A DNA stretch of 60,143 bases. Origin: Candidatus Eisenbacteria bacterium. Lineage in GTDB: Bacteria > Eisenbacteria > RBG-16-71-46 > SZUA-252. Numbering within the stretch: position 1 is the stretch's first letter; each line of letters begins with the position of its first letter. Under the pieces are notes generated by a model that did no database searches, was not told the DNA's origin, and saw only the letters and a list, made by a program, of their open reading frames with translations. The DNA lies in contig VBOW01000070.1 of assembly GCA_005893275.1 (NCBI GenBank), positions 1 through 60,143 of the forward strand. Direction: 5' to 3'. Shown here one piece after another: positions 33,674 to 42,348 of the stretch. Position numbers and translations under genes: made by a program.

Positions 33674-34795
33674 ATGCTACGCCTGACTCGTTTCATCACG
33701 GCACTTGTTCTGAGCGGTGGATTTCTCGTTACAATCGCCGCACCGCTTGGAGCGACGAATCTCTTCGGCCTCATTGATACTGGGGAGCTCTACAAGTCTA
33801 CGAACAACGGCGCGACGTGGTCGGCCGTCGCTGCGATCCCGGTCCGGGACGCCGTCGGGTTCGCAGCTGGCTCCAGTAGCTCGGAGCTTTATCTCGCGTC
33901 ACGGTCAGGGACCGTTTATCGCTCAAGCGACGGGGGGTCGAACTGGACCGCCGTGGGCGCGGTCGTCGCTTCGGGCGTCGTAGGGTTCACCCTCTCCCCG
34001 TTCGGCAACGTGCTGGTCCTGACCCGCACGGGGACGCTCTATTCCTCAAGTAACCAGGGGACTACGTTCACGGCGATCGCCGCACTCGTCGGGTCGGATT
34101 GGGTGGGCTTGGCGCGGGGTCCGTTGGGAAGGCTCTATGCCGTGACCAAAACGGGTCAAGTCGCGGAGAGTCAGAATCAGGGCTCGACTTGGACCACGGT
34201 TGGAGTGATCAGGACGTCCGACGCGGTATCGATTAGGCGGCTCGGCGCTCAGCTCTTTGTGCTCGCCTCGACCGGGGAGATTTATCGAAGCATCAACTAC
34301 GGGGTGAGCTGGACTCCCGTGGGGGCACTTTCGCAGGGGAACATGAGCGCGCTTGTCGACCTCGACGCCCAGCTCATGGCGGCCACGAGGGAGGGCGAAG
34401 TCGCCGCCTCTTCGAACGGTGCCTCGTGGACATGGGTAGGCGCGATCAATCAGCTCAATGTCGTGGCCCTCGGGACCGATTCGCCGCAAGTGACCGGCAT
34501 CGCGGACGGGCAGTCGCCCCCGAAGTTCGCGGCGGCGGCACCGTACCCCAATCCGCGCGTAGGCGCGGGGGGAGCAACCTTCGGGTTCACCCTCTCGCGG
34601 GCGGGCGGCGTGCGCGTGGAGATCTTCGACGCTCAGGGACGTCTGCGGTCGGCGCGCGCGTTCGAGTCGTTCGCGACGGGCGGATATCACGCGATCCGAT
34701 GGGACCCCGCTTCGATAGGTCCAGGGACGTATGTGGTCCGCCTGGTGACCGACTCAGGCCAAGCGGCGCGCGTCAAGTGGACCTTCGTGCGGTAG
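33674..34795 (+). CDS. Secreted beta-propeller (BNR/sortilin-like) protein with sorting tail
   Basis: 373 residues from ATG 33674 (the open frame upstream is a shadow of the FG-GAP gene). Signal peptide [20 protein letters not shown]. The body repeats [20 protein letters not shown]-like blocks (SSxxGxxWxxVG), i.e. BNR/Asp-box-like blades. C-terminus: [53 protein letters not shown], a Por-type/FlgD-like tail. It follows the FG-GAP gene closely (13 nt) and may share its transcript. Probable outer-membrane or extracellular protein. Confidence 0.85.
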   Translation: MLRLTRFITALVLSGGFLVTIAAPLGATNLFGLIDTGELYKSTNNGATWSAVAAIPVRDAVGFAAGSSSSELYLASRSGTVYRSSDGGSNWTAVGAVVASGVVGFTLSPFGNVLVLTRTGTLYSSSNQGTTFTAIAALVGSDWVGLARGPLGRLYAVTKTGQVAESQNQGSTWTTVGVIRTSDAVSIRRLGAQLFVLASTGEIYRSINYGVSWTPVGALSQGNMSALVDLDAQLMAATREGEVAASSNGASWTWVGAINQLNVVALGTDSPQVTGIADGQSPPKFAAAAPYPNPRVGAGGATFGFTLSRAGGVRVEIFDAQGRLRSARAFESFATGGYHAIRWDPASIGPGTYVVRLVTDSGQAARVKWTFVR

Positions 34796-34799
34796 AAGC

Positions 34800-35150
34800 G
34801 CGATCCGGCTGCGCTTCCATCCTTCTCCAGGCACCACGTAACGACGCGATCCACAACCGGATCGACGTCGGGCACGAGTGTTCGCAATGACGGGACTTTC
34901 GATTCCTGGCGAAGGATCGCGAGGCTTCGGGGGTCTTGGCATCGAACGCGGGGCGTCCAGAAAACAGCTCGTAGAGCAAGAGTCCGAGGGAATACAAGTC
35001 GCTGCGCTTCGTGACCTCCGTGCCGAGGAATTGCTCCGGTGCCAATGTAGGCAGGGGTCCCCGCCCGGACCTCCGCACTGCGGATGTTCTTCGCGAGCCC
35101 GGCGAGGCCGAAGTCTGCGATGCGCGCTTGGAAGCGGTTAGATCTCCGGC
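34800..35150 (-). pseudogene. Ser/Thr protein kinase fragment, frameshifted
   Basis: The minus strand carries [26 protein letters not shown], then in another frame [40 protein letters not shown], and back [19 protein letters not shown]. These are the DFG, APE, SDxYSLG and CLEKD motifs of a Hanks-type kinase in three frames, with the N-lobe missing. A decayed gene, not a working kinase. Confidence 0.75.
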
Positions 35151-35240
35151 GTCGTTGTCGGCCCTTGCAGAGCACCGAGGACATCTAGTGTTAGACCGGA
35201 ACCACGGTTCGGTTTCGGGACCCAAAAAGGAGGGACTTGA

Positions 35241-35615
35241 ATGAAAATCAACGCAAGCAGACTTAGCCTCCCGCTGGTCGTAACCCTGGTTTTCCTCTGC
35301 GGTGCGACCTCGGCCTTGGCTGCAAGAGCCCAATTGAATCCGGCGAAACACTCAATCACCGATCTGACCAAGGTTGCGGAGAAAACGACGCTAAAGGAGG
35401 GTGAGAACACGGTCTTCACTGCTCCAGATGGCTACACGGTCACGGCTTTAGTCAAGTCGGGGAAGGTCTCGAGTTGGATCGTGAGAAATGAGAATGGCGC
35501 ACTGGTAAAGACGAAACTCTACAGGCGGACTGTCGCTCGGCGAATCCGTTGCTGGCACTGCTATAAGAGCAAGGATGGAACCATCAATTGCTTCGAGATC
35601 AAGTGCCCGTTCTGA
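35241..35615 (+). CDS. Small secreted protein with Cys-rich end
   Basis: 124 residues. Signal peptide [20 protein letters not shown]. The mature part begins about [20 protein letters not shown] and has an extended beta-like core; the C-terminus has four Cys in [24 protein letters not shown], so probably two disulphides or a metal site. The start follows AAGGAGGG six nt upstream. No family recognised. Confidence 0.65.
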   Translation: MKINASRLSLPLVVTLVFLCGATSALAARAQLNPAKHSITDLTKVAEKTTLKEGENTVFTAPDGYTVTALVKSGKVSSWIVRNENGALVKTKLYRRTVARRIRCWHCYKSKDGTINCFEIKCPF

Positions 35616-35959
35616 GGTCTCCGATGTGATAGCTCCCCTAGGTCAAACCCATCGGCAGCGTCGAATTCTGACGGCGTCGGACGTCCGACGCGCTCGCGTC
35701 TCGGGGGCGATCGGTCACAAGGAGACACCCGAACGGCTTGGGCATTCCAGAATCGAAAAAGACGGTTCTGCAGACGGCTGTGAGACGGCCCCCTGCTAGG
35801 CTCCAATGGTTGACGTCCGACCGCGGAGGAGGTGCGCGACGAGATCCCTTTCGTCAGCGTCGGACTCTGACGGCTCGGACACTGGACGCGAATCGGGATG
35901 CCGGCCAGCATGATGCAGGCGTAGAATGGCCAGCGTCCCCCAAGACTGAGGTCTCGCGC
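35616..35959. other. Intergenic region with an 18-bp palindrome
   Basis: No gene is recognised. It contains the perfect 18-bp palindrome GCGTCGGACGTCCGACGC at 35674-35691. The palindrome could be an operator or a hairpin. No good promoter or ribosome-binding site noted for the gene that follows. Confidence 0.5.
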
Positions 35960-36910
35960 ATGTCGAAGCTGAACCTCCTAGGGCACGATTTTGACGCCGA
36001 TCATCAGCGCATAGAACGTCCTTCCGGGTCCCTCAAGAGCACCTCCTCCATCCCGCACCAAGCAGGCGAGAGAACAAGAGCCCGTGGTCTTCTGGGCTGG
36101 CCCGTAATACTCGCAGTGCTGTGCCTCTACACCTCGGCCCCGGCACACGCTTCGCTGGTGATCCCTCTTGATTTGGAGCAAACCGTGAGGCTCGCAGATA
36201 TCGTCTTTGCGGGCACCGTGACTGAAGTAACTTCTAAGATGATTCCGAAGTATGGAATTGTCTCGCGCTATACATTTTCCAATCTGAATTTCGCAAAGGG
36301 GATGGGAGCGGACCGGCAGTTGTTCCTCACTATGCTCGGCGGGACAGTAGGGTCGCTAACCAGTGTTCCGGACGGAGAGCCGAGATTTGAAATTAACCAC
36401 CGGTATATCGTGTTAACCACGGAAGGCCTCGGTTCCCCATCCGACTATTACCTGCCGGTGATCGGCGCATCACAAGGGGTATTTCCGGTTCGCGTTGACA
36501 AGAAAGTATCTAGGCCCGTTGTGCATGATGCCGAAGGACGTCCGGTCGCCTTCGTACGTGACAACCACGTGGGTGTTGTCACGGAGCCGCCGTCCGCCAG
36601 ACAACTCAGAGCTCCCACGATCGTAACCACGTTCGATGCAGCAACAGGGTCGTCCCGCAAAGATACTTTGTGGAGCCCGAGGAACGATGAGGCAGCTTCC
36701 ACCGAGCCGACTCCTCGTCCGAAGCGCACGATCACGGGAATGCTTCCACCTCCTCCTAGCGGGGCGGATCCCAAAGCTGTGTTACTCCGTCAAATCATGC
36801 AAGAAGGTCGCATTCCAAGGGAACTAGTTCGGCATGACAAGGACCCAGGTACGCGGATGTCGGAGGAGGAGTTTCTCGATGTCATTCGCGCTTTTGCGAG
36901 ACAGAAGTAA
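35960..36910 (+). CDS. Secreted protein of unknown function, paired with a metalloprotease-like gene
   Basis: 316 residues if ATG 35960 is used; a long N-terminal part (about 45 residues) precedes the signal segment LLGWPVILAVLCLYTSAPAH, so the true start may differ. The mature start SLVIPLDLEQTVRLADIVFA, GTVTEVTSKM is typical of unnamed proteins often found beside matrixin-like proteases. The C-terminus has a charged helix near the end (SEEEFLDVIRAFARQK). The next gene overlaps it by 32 nt. Function unknown. Confidence 0.6.
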   Translation: MSKLNLLGHDFDADHQRIERPSGSLKSTSSIPHQAGERTRARGLLGWPVILAVLCLYTSAPAHASLVIPLDLEQTVRLADIVFAGTVTEVTSKMIPKYGIVSRYTFSNLNFAKGMGADRQLFLTMLGGTVGSLTSVPDGEPRFEINHRYIVLTTEGLGSPSDYYLPVIGASQGVFPVRVDKKVSRPVVHDAEGRPVAFVRDNHVGVVTEPPSARQLRAPTIVTTFDAATGSSRKDTLWSPRNDEAASTEPTPRPKRTITGMLPPPPSGADPKAVLLRQIMQEGRIPRELVRHDKDPGTRMSEEEFLDVIRAFARQK

Positions 36911-37380
36911 CCGCACGTTGAGAGAAGACCATTCGCTCGTAATACGAGGAATGGTCTCCGGTCTCCTTGCTCTACTCGTTACCAGCAGTTGCTCAGATCA
37001 AGCTGCGGGCTACGTTGACGGGTATTCCGATAAGCGATGGCCCACCAAATCGATCGCCTTCAAGATCGACTCCAATGTCTTCTCAAACGCATCAACGCAG
37101 TCAGGGATAGGTAGCGGTATCGTCTCCTGGGACAAGACGAACGTACCAGTTAGTAATTTCAGCTTCTCGTGGACGACTAGTACCGAGGCGCCGGGTGGCG
37201 GTAACCTTGTAAACAATATTACGGAGGGCACGGTCACAAAAGGGAGGTACGCGGAAACCGTTGCCTATTTGCGCGCAGCTGAGTGGGTGGAAGCCGATAT
37301 CATATTCTCCGATTTGTCCATCAACTGGGTCGACTCGGACAACATAGCAACTAAGGTCCCAGATTCAGAGGGGCAGTGGA
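36879..37380 (+). pseudogene. Matrixin-like metalloprotease precursor, cut by an IS element
   Basis: From ATG 36879, with GGAGGAGGAG 7 nt upstream and overlapping the preceding gene. It has a signal-like segment (GMVSGLLALLVTSSC) and the N-terminal domain DGYSDKRWPTKSIAFKIDSN, then VEADIIFSDLSINWVDSDN. The ADIIF strand normally precedes the HExxH zinc motif of matrixin-like proteases, but here the gene stops at 37380 where the IS3 element begins. The protease active site is missing and does not reappear on the other side. Confidence 0.65.
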
Positions 37381-37406
37381 GTGCCCCCCGTTCTTCGGAC
37401 CAGCGG

Positions 37407-38339
37407 TTATGACAGGCTCCCCGTCGTGTTGGGGTGAACTTCTGCCTCGCTTCGCTTGAACTCGACCTCGTGGGAAGCCCTCAGAGCCACGATCGCTCCT
37501 CGGCCCATCCGGGATATCCCATGGCGGGACTCGGCGCCGATCTCCGCTGGCGTCCAGTAGCCCAGACTGCTGTGCGGCCGCTGCTCATTGTACTCGCGCC
37601 GCCACTGCTCGATCACGATCTTTGCCTCTCGGAGATTCGAGAACCACTCCGCATCCAGCTTCTCCCCTCGGAACGTCCCGTTGAAGCTCTCGACGCTCCC
37701 GTTCTGCCACGGTTTCCCCGGCGCGATCGTCGCCGTCTCGCTGTGATTCATCATCACCCAGATCTTCAGCGCCCGAGCGATGAACTCCGGCCCATTGTCG
37801 CTCCTCAAGACCGAAGGCGCACCGTGCTTCTCGAACAGTCCCTCGAGCACCGCGATCACCCGCGACGCATTCAGGGAACTCGCCACCTCGATCGCCAGGC
37901 ACTCCCGCGTCCACTCATCCACCACCGTCAGCGCCTTCAGCGTCTGCCCGTTCGCGCAGGTGTCGTGCACAAAATCATAGGCCCATACCTGGTTCGGCCC
38001 CGTCGGCGTCAAGACCCTCGGGATCCCCGTGCGGATCTTCCGACGCTTCCTTCTCCGAACGCAAAGCCCCAACGCTCTCCACACCCGCCGCACTCGCTTA
38101 CGGTTTACCCGCCGACCCTCGCGACGCAGAAGCGCCCACGCGAACCGGTGCCCGTACCGAGGATGGCGTTCCGAGATCTTCTCTAACACCGACCCCAACT
38201 CCGCGTCTCGATCCGGCATCCGGCTCTCGTAGCGAAGGGCCGACCGGCTCACCTGAAGCAGCGCACAGGCCCGGCGGACCGACGCCCCAAATCCCACGGC
38301 GTAGTCCACCTGATCGCGGCGAGCCCGTGCGCTCACCAT
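37407..38339 (-). CDS. IS3-family transposase OrfB (DDE domain)
   Basis: 310 residues in the second frame of the element. The catalytic triad is seen as VWAYDFVHD (Asp near 122), LRSDNGPEF (Asp near 181) and GSVESFNGTFR (Glu near 217), with 35 residues between the last two (DD35E). An N-terminal helix-turn-helix-like part (HPRYGHRFAWALLRREGRRV) precedes it. It is made as a fusion after a frameshift; the ATG at 38339 lies just at the slippery run. Confidence 0.9.
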   Translation of the reverse strand: MVSARARRDQVDYAVGFGASVRRACALLQVSRSALRYESRMPDRDAELGSVLEKISERHPRYGHRFAWALLRREGRRVNRKRVRRVWRALGLCVRRRKRRKIRTGIPRVLTPTGPNQVWAYDFVHDTCANGQTLKALTVVDEWTRECLAIEVASSLNASRVIAVLEGLFEKHGAPSVLRSDNGPEFIARALKIWVMMNHSETATIAPGKPWQNGSVESFNGTFRGEKLDAEWFSNLREAKIVIEQWRREYNEQRPHSSLGYWTPAEIGAESRHGISRMGRGAIVALRASHEVEFKRSEAEVHPNTTGSLS

Positions 38340-38602
38340 TTTTTTGCGTTGATGTCCTTCAGGATATCGATGTCCAGCGCCTGCTGGGCCACTAACTTCT
38401 TCAGGCGGGCGTTCTCGTGCTGCAGCTGCCGCAGCTCCGCGGCCTGGCTCGGCGTCAGACCCCCGAACCGCTTCCTCCAGCGAAACAGCGTCGTCTCCGT
38501 GATCCCGTGCTTCTTCGCCACCTGGGCGACCGTCGCCCCCTCCCGCTCGCTCTCACGCACGATGGCAACGATCTGCTCCTCGCTGAACCGGCTCTTTCGC
38601 AT
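38333..38602 (-). CDS. IS3-family transposase OrfA (DNA-binding)
   Basis: 89 residues: MRKSRFSEEQIVAIVRESER, AKKHGITETTLFRWRKRFGG and a leucine-zipper-like helix (LRQLQHENARLKKLVAQQAL). The HTH binds the IS ends; the coiled coil gives dimerisation. The last codons contain seven A (complement of 38339-38345), the expected place for -1 programmed frameshifting into orfB. Confidence 0.9.
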   Translation of the reverse strand: MRKSRFSEEQIVAIVRESEREGATVAQVAKKHGITETTLFRWRKRFGGLTPSQAAELRQLQHENARLKKLVAQQALDIDILKDINAKKW

Positions 38603-38678
38603 GCAGGACCCTCCTCGGACCGGAGTATCCTGCCATAATTCGTGGCCCTAAGAACGGGGGGCACTCAAGGAGGCGTTC

Positions 38679-39893
38679 GTGGCCCGGATCCTTCTTCTCA
38701 TTGCGATACTGCCGATTGCCCTCATCGGGACGCGGTCCGAGGCACAATTCGGCTTCACCGCAGCTCAGTCTACCGGCATCGATCCATCTGTTCGTCTCTC
38801 CGGGATGGGGCGTACTGGAACGGCGGTATTGTGGGGTAGCGATCTGAATGACTGGGCAAATCCGGCCCTTCTACCCTATAACCGCGGACTCCGATACGAG
38901 CGAAGCAAGACTCAGCTCGTGCCCGATCTGGCGAAGGACGTCTTCTTCACGACCAATCGAATGCTTTGGGGCCGCTGGGGAATCGGCCTAGCTATGGCAG
39001 GGTGGCCGATCGACGCGGTCGGAGGGAACGAGGTCGACTACGGGATCACGGTCGTGACTGATGCCAATGGGAACGACGTGGGGAAAGTCCATACGACCGA
39101 AGACGACAATACGATTGGCGTCGGCATGAACGTGGCTCAGGCTCTGGAAAACGCGGGGCTCGCACTTGGGCACCATCTGCCGCCAATTGGCCGCTTCGGG
39201 GACGTGTCGCTTGGCCATACCTGGAAGCGGGTCAAGTACCACGAAGAGGGAACAGCAGCATTCTTCGGCTCGGCAAGCGTGAACGAGAGAGACCGCGGCT
39301 ACCTACTCCGCGTGACGCCGTATGATGCGATCGGTTACCCGGGAATGATTCCGGGGCTCGAATCAATCCTCCGCGTGAAAATCGAGGCGAGCTACGGCGC
39401 GGCCGAGCAGAACGACGGGGACAGGGTCGTGACGTACAGCACCGGCACCACTCTCCCCGTCATCCAGGATCACCGCCAGGGTAGGGCGTTTCGCGTCGGA
39501 ATTGCGCTCCCGCTGTCCGTCGAGAATAGCTGGCATAGAGCGGGGAGGACCTGGATCTACGAGCTCCTGACCCCTCTCGTTTCCTATGGCAGCACGTCCG
39601 AGCGCTCACAGCGTTACCTGAGGGGCACCGTTGCCGGTGACGAGGTGAACAGGCGTGGTTGGGAAATCACGGTCGCCAACATATTCTCCTATCGGGAAGG
39701 CCATGTTGATGATCCGACTAGTACCGTCATAGGGCAAACGTTCGGCTGGGGCATCGGCCTCCACCTTGGGGATCTCGCCGGGGTGCAGTACGACCATGCG
39801 ACCGTTCCGCAGTCCGTCTACCTGGCTGACGTGAAGCGGAATGGGTTCTCGCTTCACATCGACCCCGTGAGAGTGATCAGTGGGCTCCGTTGA
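38679..39893 (+). CDS. PorV/PorQ-like outer-membrane beta-barrel protein
   Basis: 404 residues with a GTG start at 38679 after AAGGAGG at 38668-38674. Signal peptide RILLLIAILPIALIGTRSEA. The N-terminal DPSVRLSGMGRTGTAVLWGS, DLNDWANPALL matches the PorV/PorQ start (SGMGxAxTAV...NPA). The rest is strand-rich. In type IX secretion PorV carries cargo at the outer membrane; sorting-tail proteins in this window fit that. Lies just after the IS right end, so its promoter may be affected by the insertion. Confidence 0.75.
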   Translation: MARILLLIAILPIALIGTRSEAQFGFTAAQSTGIDPSVRLSGMGRTGTAVLWGSDLNDWANPALLPYNRGLRYERSKTQLVPDLAKDVFFTTNRMLWGRWGIGLAMAGWPIDAVGGNEVDYGITVVTDANGNDVGKVHTTEDDNTIGVGMNVAQALENAGLALGHHLPPIGRFGDVSLGHTWKRVKYHEEGTAAFFGSASVNERDRGYLLRVTPYDAIGYPGMIPGLESILRVKIEASYGAAEQNDGDRVVTYSTGTTLPVIQDHRQGRAFRVGIALPLSVENSWHRAGRTWIYELLTPLVSYGSTSERSQRYLRGTVAGDEVNRRGWEITVANIFSYREGHVDDPTSTVIGQTFGWGIGLHLGDLAGVQYDHATVPQSVYLADVKRNGFSLHIDPVRVISGLR

Positions 39894-39944
39894 GAATCGG
39901 CGAGACCGGGAGGGCTCGAGACGCCAAAGCTCCGACGCTCGCCG

Positions 39945-40023
39945 CCGGTGCAGAAATACTGGTGTTTTGGGAGGCTCCGGGGCAGAAATACCCCCCGTCT
40001 GCCGCTCTCCGGTGCAGAAATGC
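39945..40023 (+). repeat. Three 15-bp repeats at exact 32-bp spacing
   Basis: CCGGTGCAGAAATAC (39945-39959), CCGGGGCAGAAATAC (39977-39991), CCGGTGCAGAAATGC (40009-40023). Starts differ by exactly 32. The spacers of units 1 and 3 share GTTTTGGG. A weak fourth unit may be at 40041. It is non-coding, between the PorV-like gene and the LuxR-type gene. Confidence 0.7.
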
Positions 40024-40581
40024 CGCACGTTTTGGGCGCCTGGGGGCGTTTATGTGGCACTTTTCTCCCCTGCGGGGAGGTCTATGCCGTGTCCGCCGGA
40101 CTGGCGCAATTCCTAGTTCCGTCGCGTACTAGGCGCGACCGCGTTTTCGCACCGATCCAGGATGCCCGTGTTTTAGCCGCCAAAACTGCCGCTGGGATGC
40201 CGGTTCCTTAGCTTGACTGTTCCCAAGAACGCTGGATGGATGCCCAACGCTCGTCTTTTATACGAAAGACGAATGTCGGCTCCGGGCAGCAACTCCATGC
40301 ACGGACTGGGCGATTCTACCTTGATTCTCGAGCCGCGAAGAGTTACACTGTTAGTCACGTTCTCTCGGGAAGCGCCCCTGCCCGGGGCTGCGGAGATCAG
40401 GGTTGTGCGCTCGGGAGTGTTAGCTGCCGCTCTCGCGATCGCAGCTGGCTCAGGATGTGCGCATAAGCCGCCGAACTTCCCACTTGTACACCTTAAAAAC
40501 CTCTAGTTCGGGAACTTTGGCTTGGTCCCCTCTTGCTATTGGAACGCCGTCCACCATGTGACATGACCAGCAGGGGGTTCC
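40024..40581. other. Intergenic region, no clear gene
   Basis: One frame (40213-40506) has a short hydrophobic part (GVLAAALAIAAGSGCAHKPP), but I see no ribosome-binding site, no domain and no homolog in the window, so I do not call it. The remainder is non-coding. It lies before the LuxR-type gene. Confidence 0.4.
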
Positions 40582-41253
40582 ATGGGCGCCAAGAGTCCCC
40601 ACGGGGCGACGCTCGGAGTCATTTCACCCGTTCGTGCGTACCGCGAGATTCTGCTCTCGGCCATATCCCACAAATTAAATATCGACTGTGCCGACCTTTC
40701 GAACCAACAAAGCGCTTCAAAAGACTTCTTTGCCCGAAAGCCGCCCGACGTGATCATCATTGATACGGGTCTTGCAGAACTTCCCGGGATTACACGCAAG
40801 ATTCGATGCCGGGCCCCTTCAACCCGGATCGTTGCGTTGGGCTTAGAGGGAAGTGATGAACAGATTGTGGCACTTGCTGAGATTGGCGTCGCGGCGTTCG
40901 TTCCGCGTCATGCAACCTTCAATGAGTTAATAGCTGTGATTAGGCACACGCTAGATGGGGAGCTGCAGTGTTCCCCAAAGGTAGCGGCAGAATTGGCGCA
41001 TCGGGTTTCGTTACTATCACGGGGACGCCCGAGGGGATCAGTTCTAGGCCATCTCACCCGACGCGAGCAGCAGGTGCTGAGCTTAATAAGCGAGGGGCTC
41101 TCGAACAAGGAGATCGCCAACAGGCTCTTCATCCAAACTGCGACTGTCAAGAATCATGTCCACCACGTTCTTGCGAAACTGAAGGTCCCGAGCCGGTCGG
41201 AAGCCGCGGCCATGCATCCCGGCACTCCATTGCGTGATAACCGGAAGGGGTAA
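40582..41253 (+). CDS. LuxR/NarL-type response regulator with atypical receiver
   Basis: 223 residues. The receiver-like domain has the phosphoacceptor position DVIIIDTGLAELPG (Asp near 61), but the usual acidic pair at the N-terminus (here GVISPVR) and the Lys before the last helix (here FVPRHA) are not present, so it may not be phosphorylated normally. The C-terminal HTH (LTRREQQVLSLISEGLSNKE, IANRLFIQTATVKNHVHHVL, about residues 158-205) is complete. A regulator, perhaps of the nearby secreted genes; target unknown. Start uncertain; AGGGGG 4-6 nt upstream fits. Confidence 0.8.
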   Translation: MGAKSPHGATLGVISPVRAYREILLSAISHKLNIDCADLSNQQSASKDFFARKPPDVIIIDTGLAELPGITRKIRCRAPSTRIVALGLEGSDEQIVALAEIGVAAFVPRHATFNELIAVIRHTLDGELQCSPKVAAELAHRVSLLSRGRPRGSVLGHLTRREQQVLSLISEGLSNKEIANRLFIQTATVKNHVHHVLAKLKVPSRSEAAAMHPGTPLRDNRKG

Positions 41254-41364
41254 GTGGAAGGCGCCGGGTTCGTTCCATCACTCGACTACGTGGACCGCAC
41301 GGTTCGTTCGTGTGTATATTGCTACTATCAGCGTTAACAGACGTGTGACTCCACAGGCCCATCG

Positions 41365-42348
41365 ATGGGAGCAAACCCGATGAGGTTACGATGGTTACCT
41401 CCGCTCTCTCTCATTCTGGCCCTTGGATGTGATCAGACGTCCCGCTTCCGGCAGCACGATTTCCCCATCGTCGTAGTAGAGTCGTTTGCTCCCTACGGCA
41501 GCGTCATTTGGGCAGCAGACGGCCAGCATCTACTTTTTAACCATCGTCCGCTCGCACGGATCCAGGAGATTCCTCCTGGTTCTCACCTGTACTACTACAT
41601 CGGAGATTCGACAGGCGCTGGAATCGGTGCTCTCGATTTGGCTTCAGAGACAATGCGGCGCGTCTATCCCGCCCAGCTGGGCGGGCTTGAACTCAGCCAC
41701 GATGGGCAATTCCTCTATTACGAAGCTCAAGGGCAGGTATGGAGAATCACGGTCCAGGCAGACTCTTTAATTGTTGGTTCGGAAATGCAGGTGACGAATT
41801 CATCCGAGGGGGCGTTCGGACCGTCGGTCAGCAATTCCGGAACCCGACTCCTCTACTATGTTGGCACTGGGCGAGGAGGCATACGCATCAGCGCTGCATC
41901 GGGCGGAGGAGACCATTTCGTCGGTCCGTCGGAAGGATGGATCTCACCAGATTGGCAGCCGAATGACAGTTCTTTCGCATTCGTACGATTCGGCTCGAGC
42001 GCGACGAGCATTGCTGTCGTCGACACATTCGGCGTTCAACCTGTGAGTATTCAGGCCAATGCTAATTCACCGAAGTGGTCACCGGACGGCACCCACATCG
42101 CATTCCTCTCACGAGGCAGTGACCTCAATACTCGTGACAAGCTCTGGCTAATGAATCGTGACGGATCAGGAGTTCGCCAACTGACTACCGAAAGCGTAGC
42201 CCCCGAGTTCAACTGGAGCCCGGACGGCACTCGCATTGCCTACGTACGATTCATCGACAACGATACGTCCTACGTCAACGGAACCATTTGGCTCATCGAT
42301 CCTATGACCCTTGATCGCTACCAAGTAACATTCAATCGTAGGCCCTAA
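41365..42348 (+). CDS. Lipoprotein with WD40-like/TolB-type beta-propeller (PD40)
   Basis: 327 residues. Signal with lipobox LSLILALGCDQ (Cys near 23-25), so it should be anchored to a membrane. Repeated blades: SPDGTHIAFLSRGSD, NWSPDGTRIAYVRFID, GSVIWAADGQHLLFNH. These WxPDGxxIA blocks are PD40/TolB-like. Possibly periplasmic surface sensing; function unknown. ATG 41365 or 41380 can be the start; both keep the signal. Confidence 0.75.
   Translation: MGANPMRLRWLPPLSLILALGCDQTSRFRQHDFPIVVVESFAPYGSVIWAADGQHLLFNHRPLARIQEIPPGSHLYYYIGDSTGAGIGALDLASETMRRVYPAQLGGLELSHDGQFLYYEAQGQVWRITVQADSLIVGSEMQVTNSSEGAFGPSVSNSGTRLLYYVGTGRGGIRISAASGGGDHFVGPSEGWISPDWQPNDSSFAFVRFGSSATSIAVVDTFGVQPVSIQANANSPKWSPDGTHIAFLSRGSDLNTRDKLWLMNRDGSGVRQLTTESVAPEFNWSPDGTRIAYVRFIDNDTSYVNGTIWLIDPMTLDRYQVTFNRRP

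Larger units (their letters stand above)
37381..38664 (-). mobile_element. IS3-family insertion sequence, apparently intact (1284 bp)
   Basis: Ends match: left GTGCCCCCCGTTCTTCGGAC, right end on the minus strand GTGCCCCCCGTTCTTAGGGC, i.e. terminal inverted repeats with few mismatches. Inside are orfA (38333-38602) and orfB (37407-38339), both on the minus strand. No clear target-site duplication is visible at the flanks. IS3-type elements move through a circular intermediate made by the frameshift product OrfAB. Confidence 0.9.

Noticed and set aside
39945-40023. A CRISPR array from the 32-bp periodic repeats
   Set aside because: The repeats are only 15 bp and imperfect, spacers are 17 bp and partly similar, three units only, and no cas genes are in the window.
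40213-40506. A 97-residue frame with a hydrophobic part and a lipobox-like GSGCA
   Set aside because: No ribosome-binding site, no family, odd N-terminal part; coding status cannot be supported.
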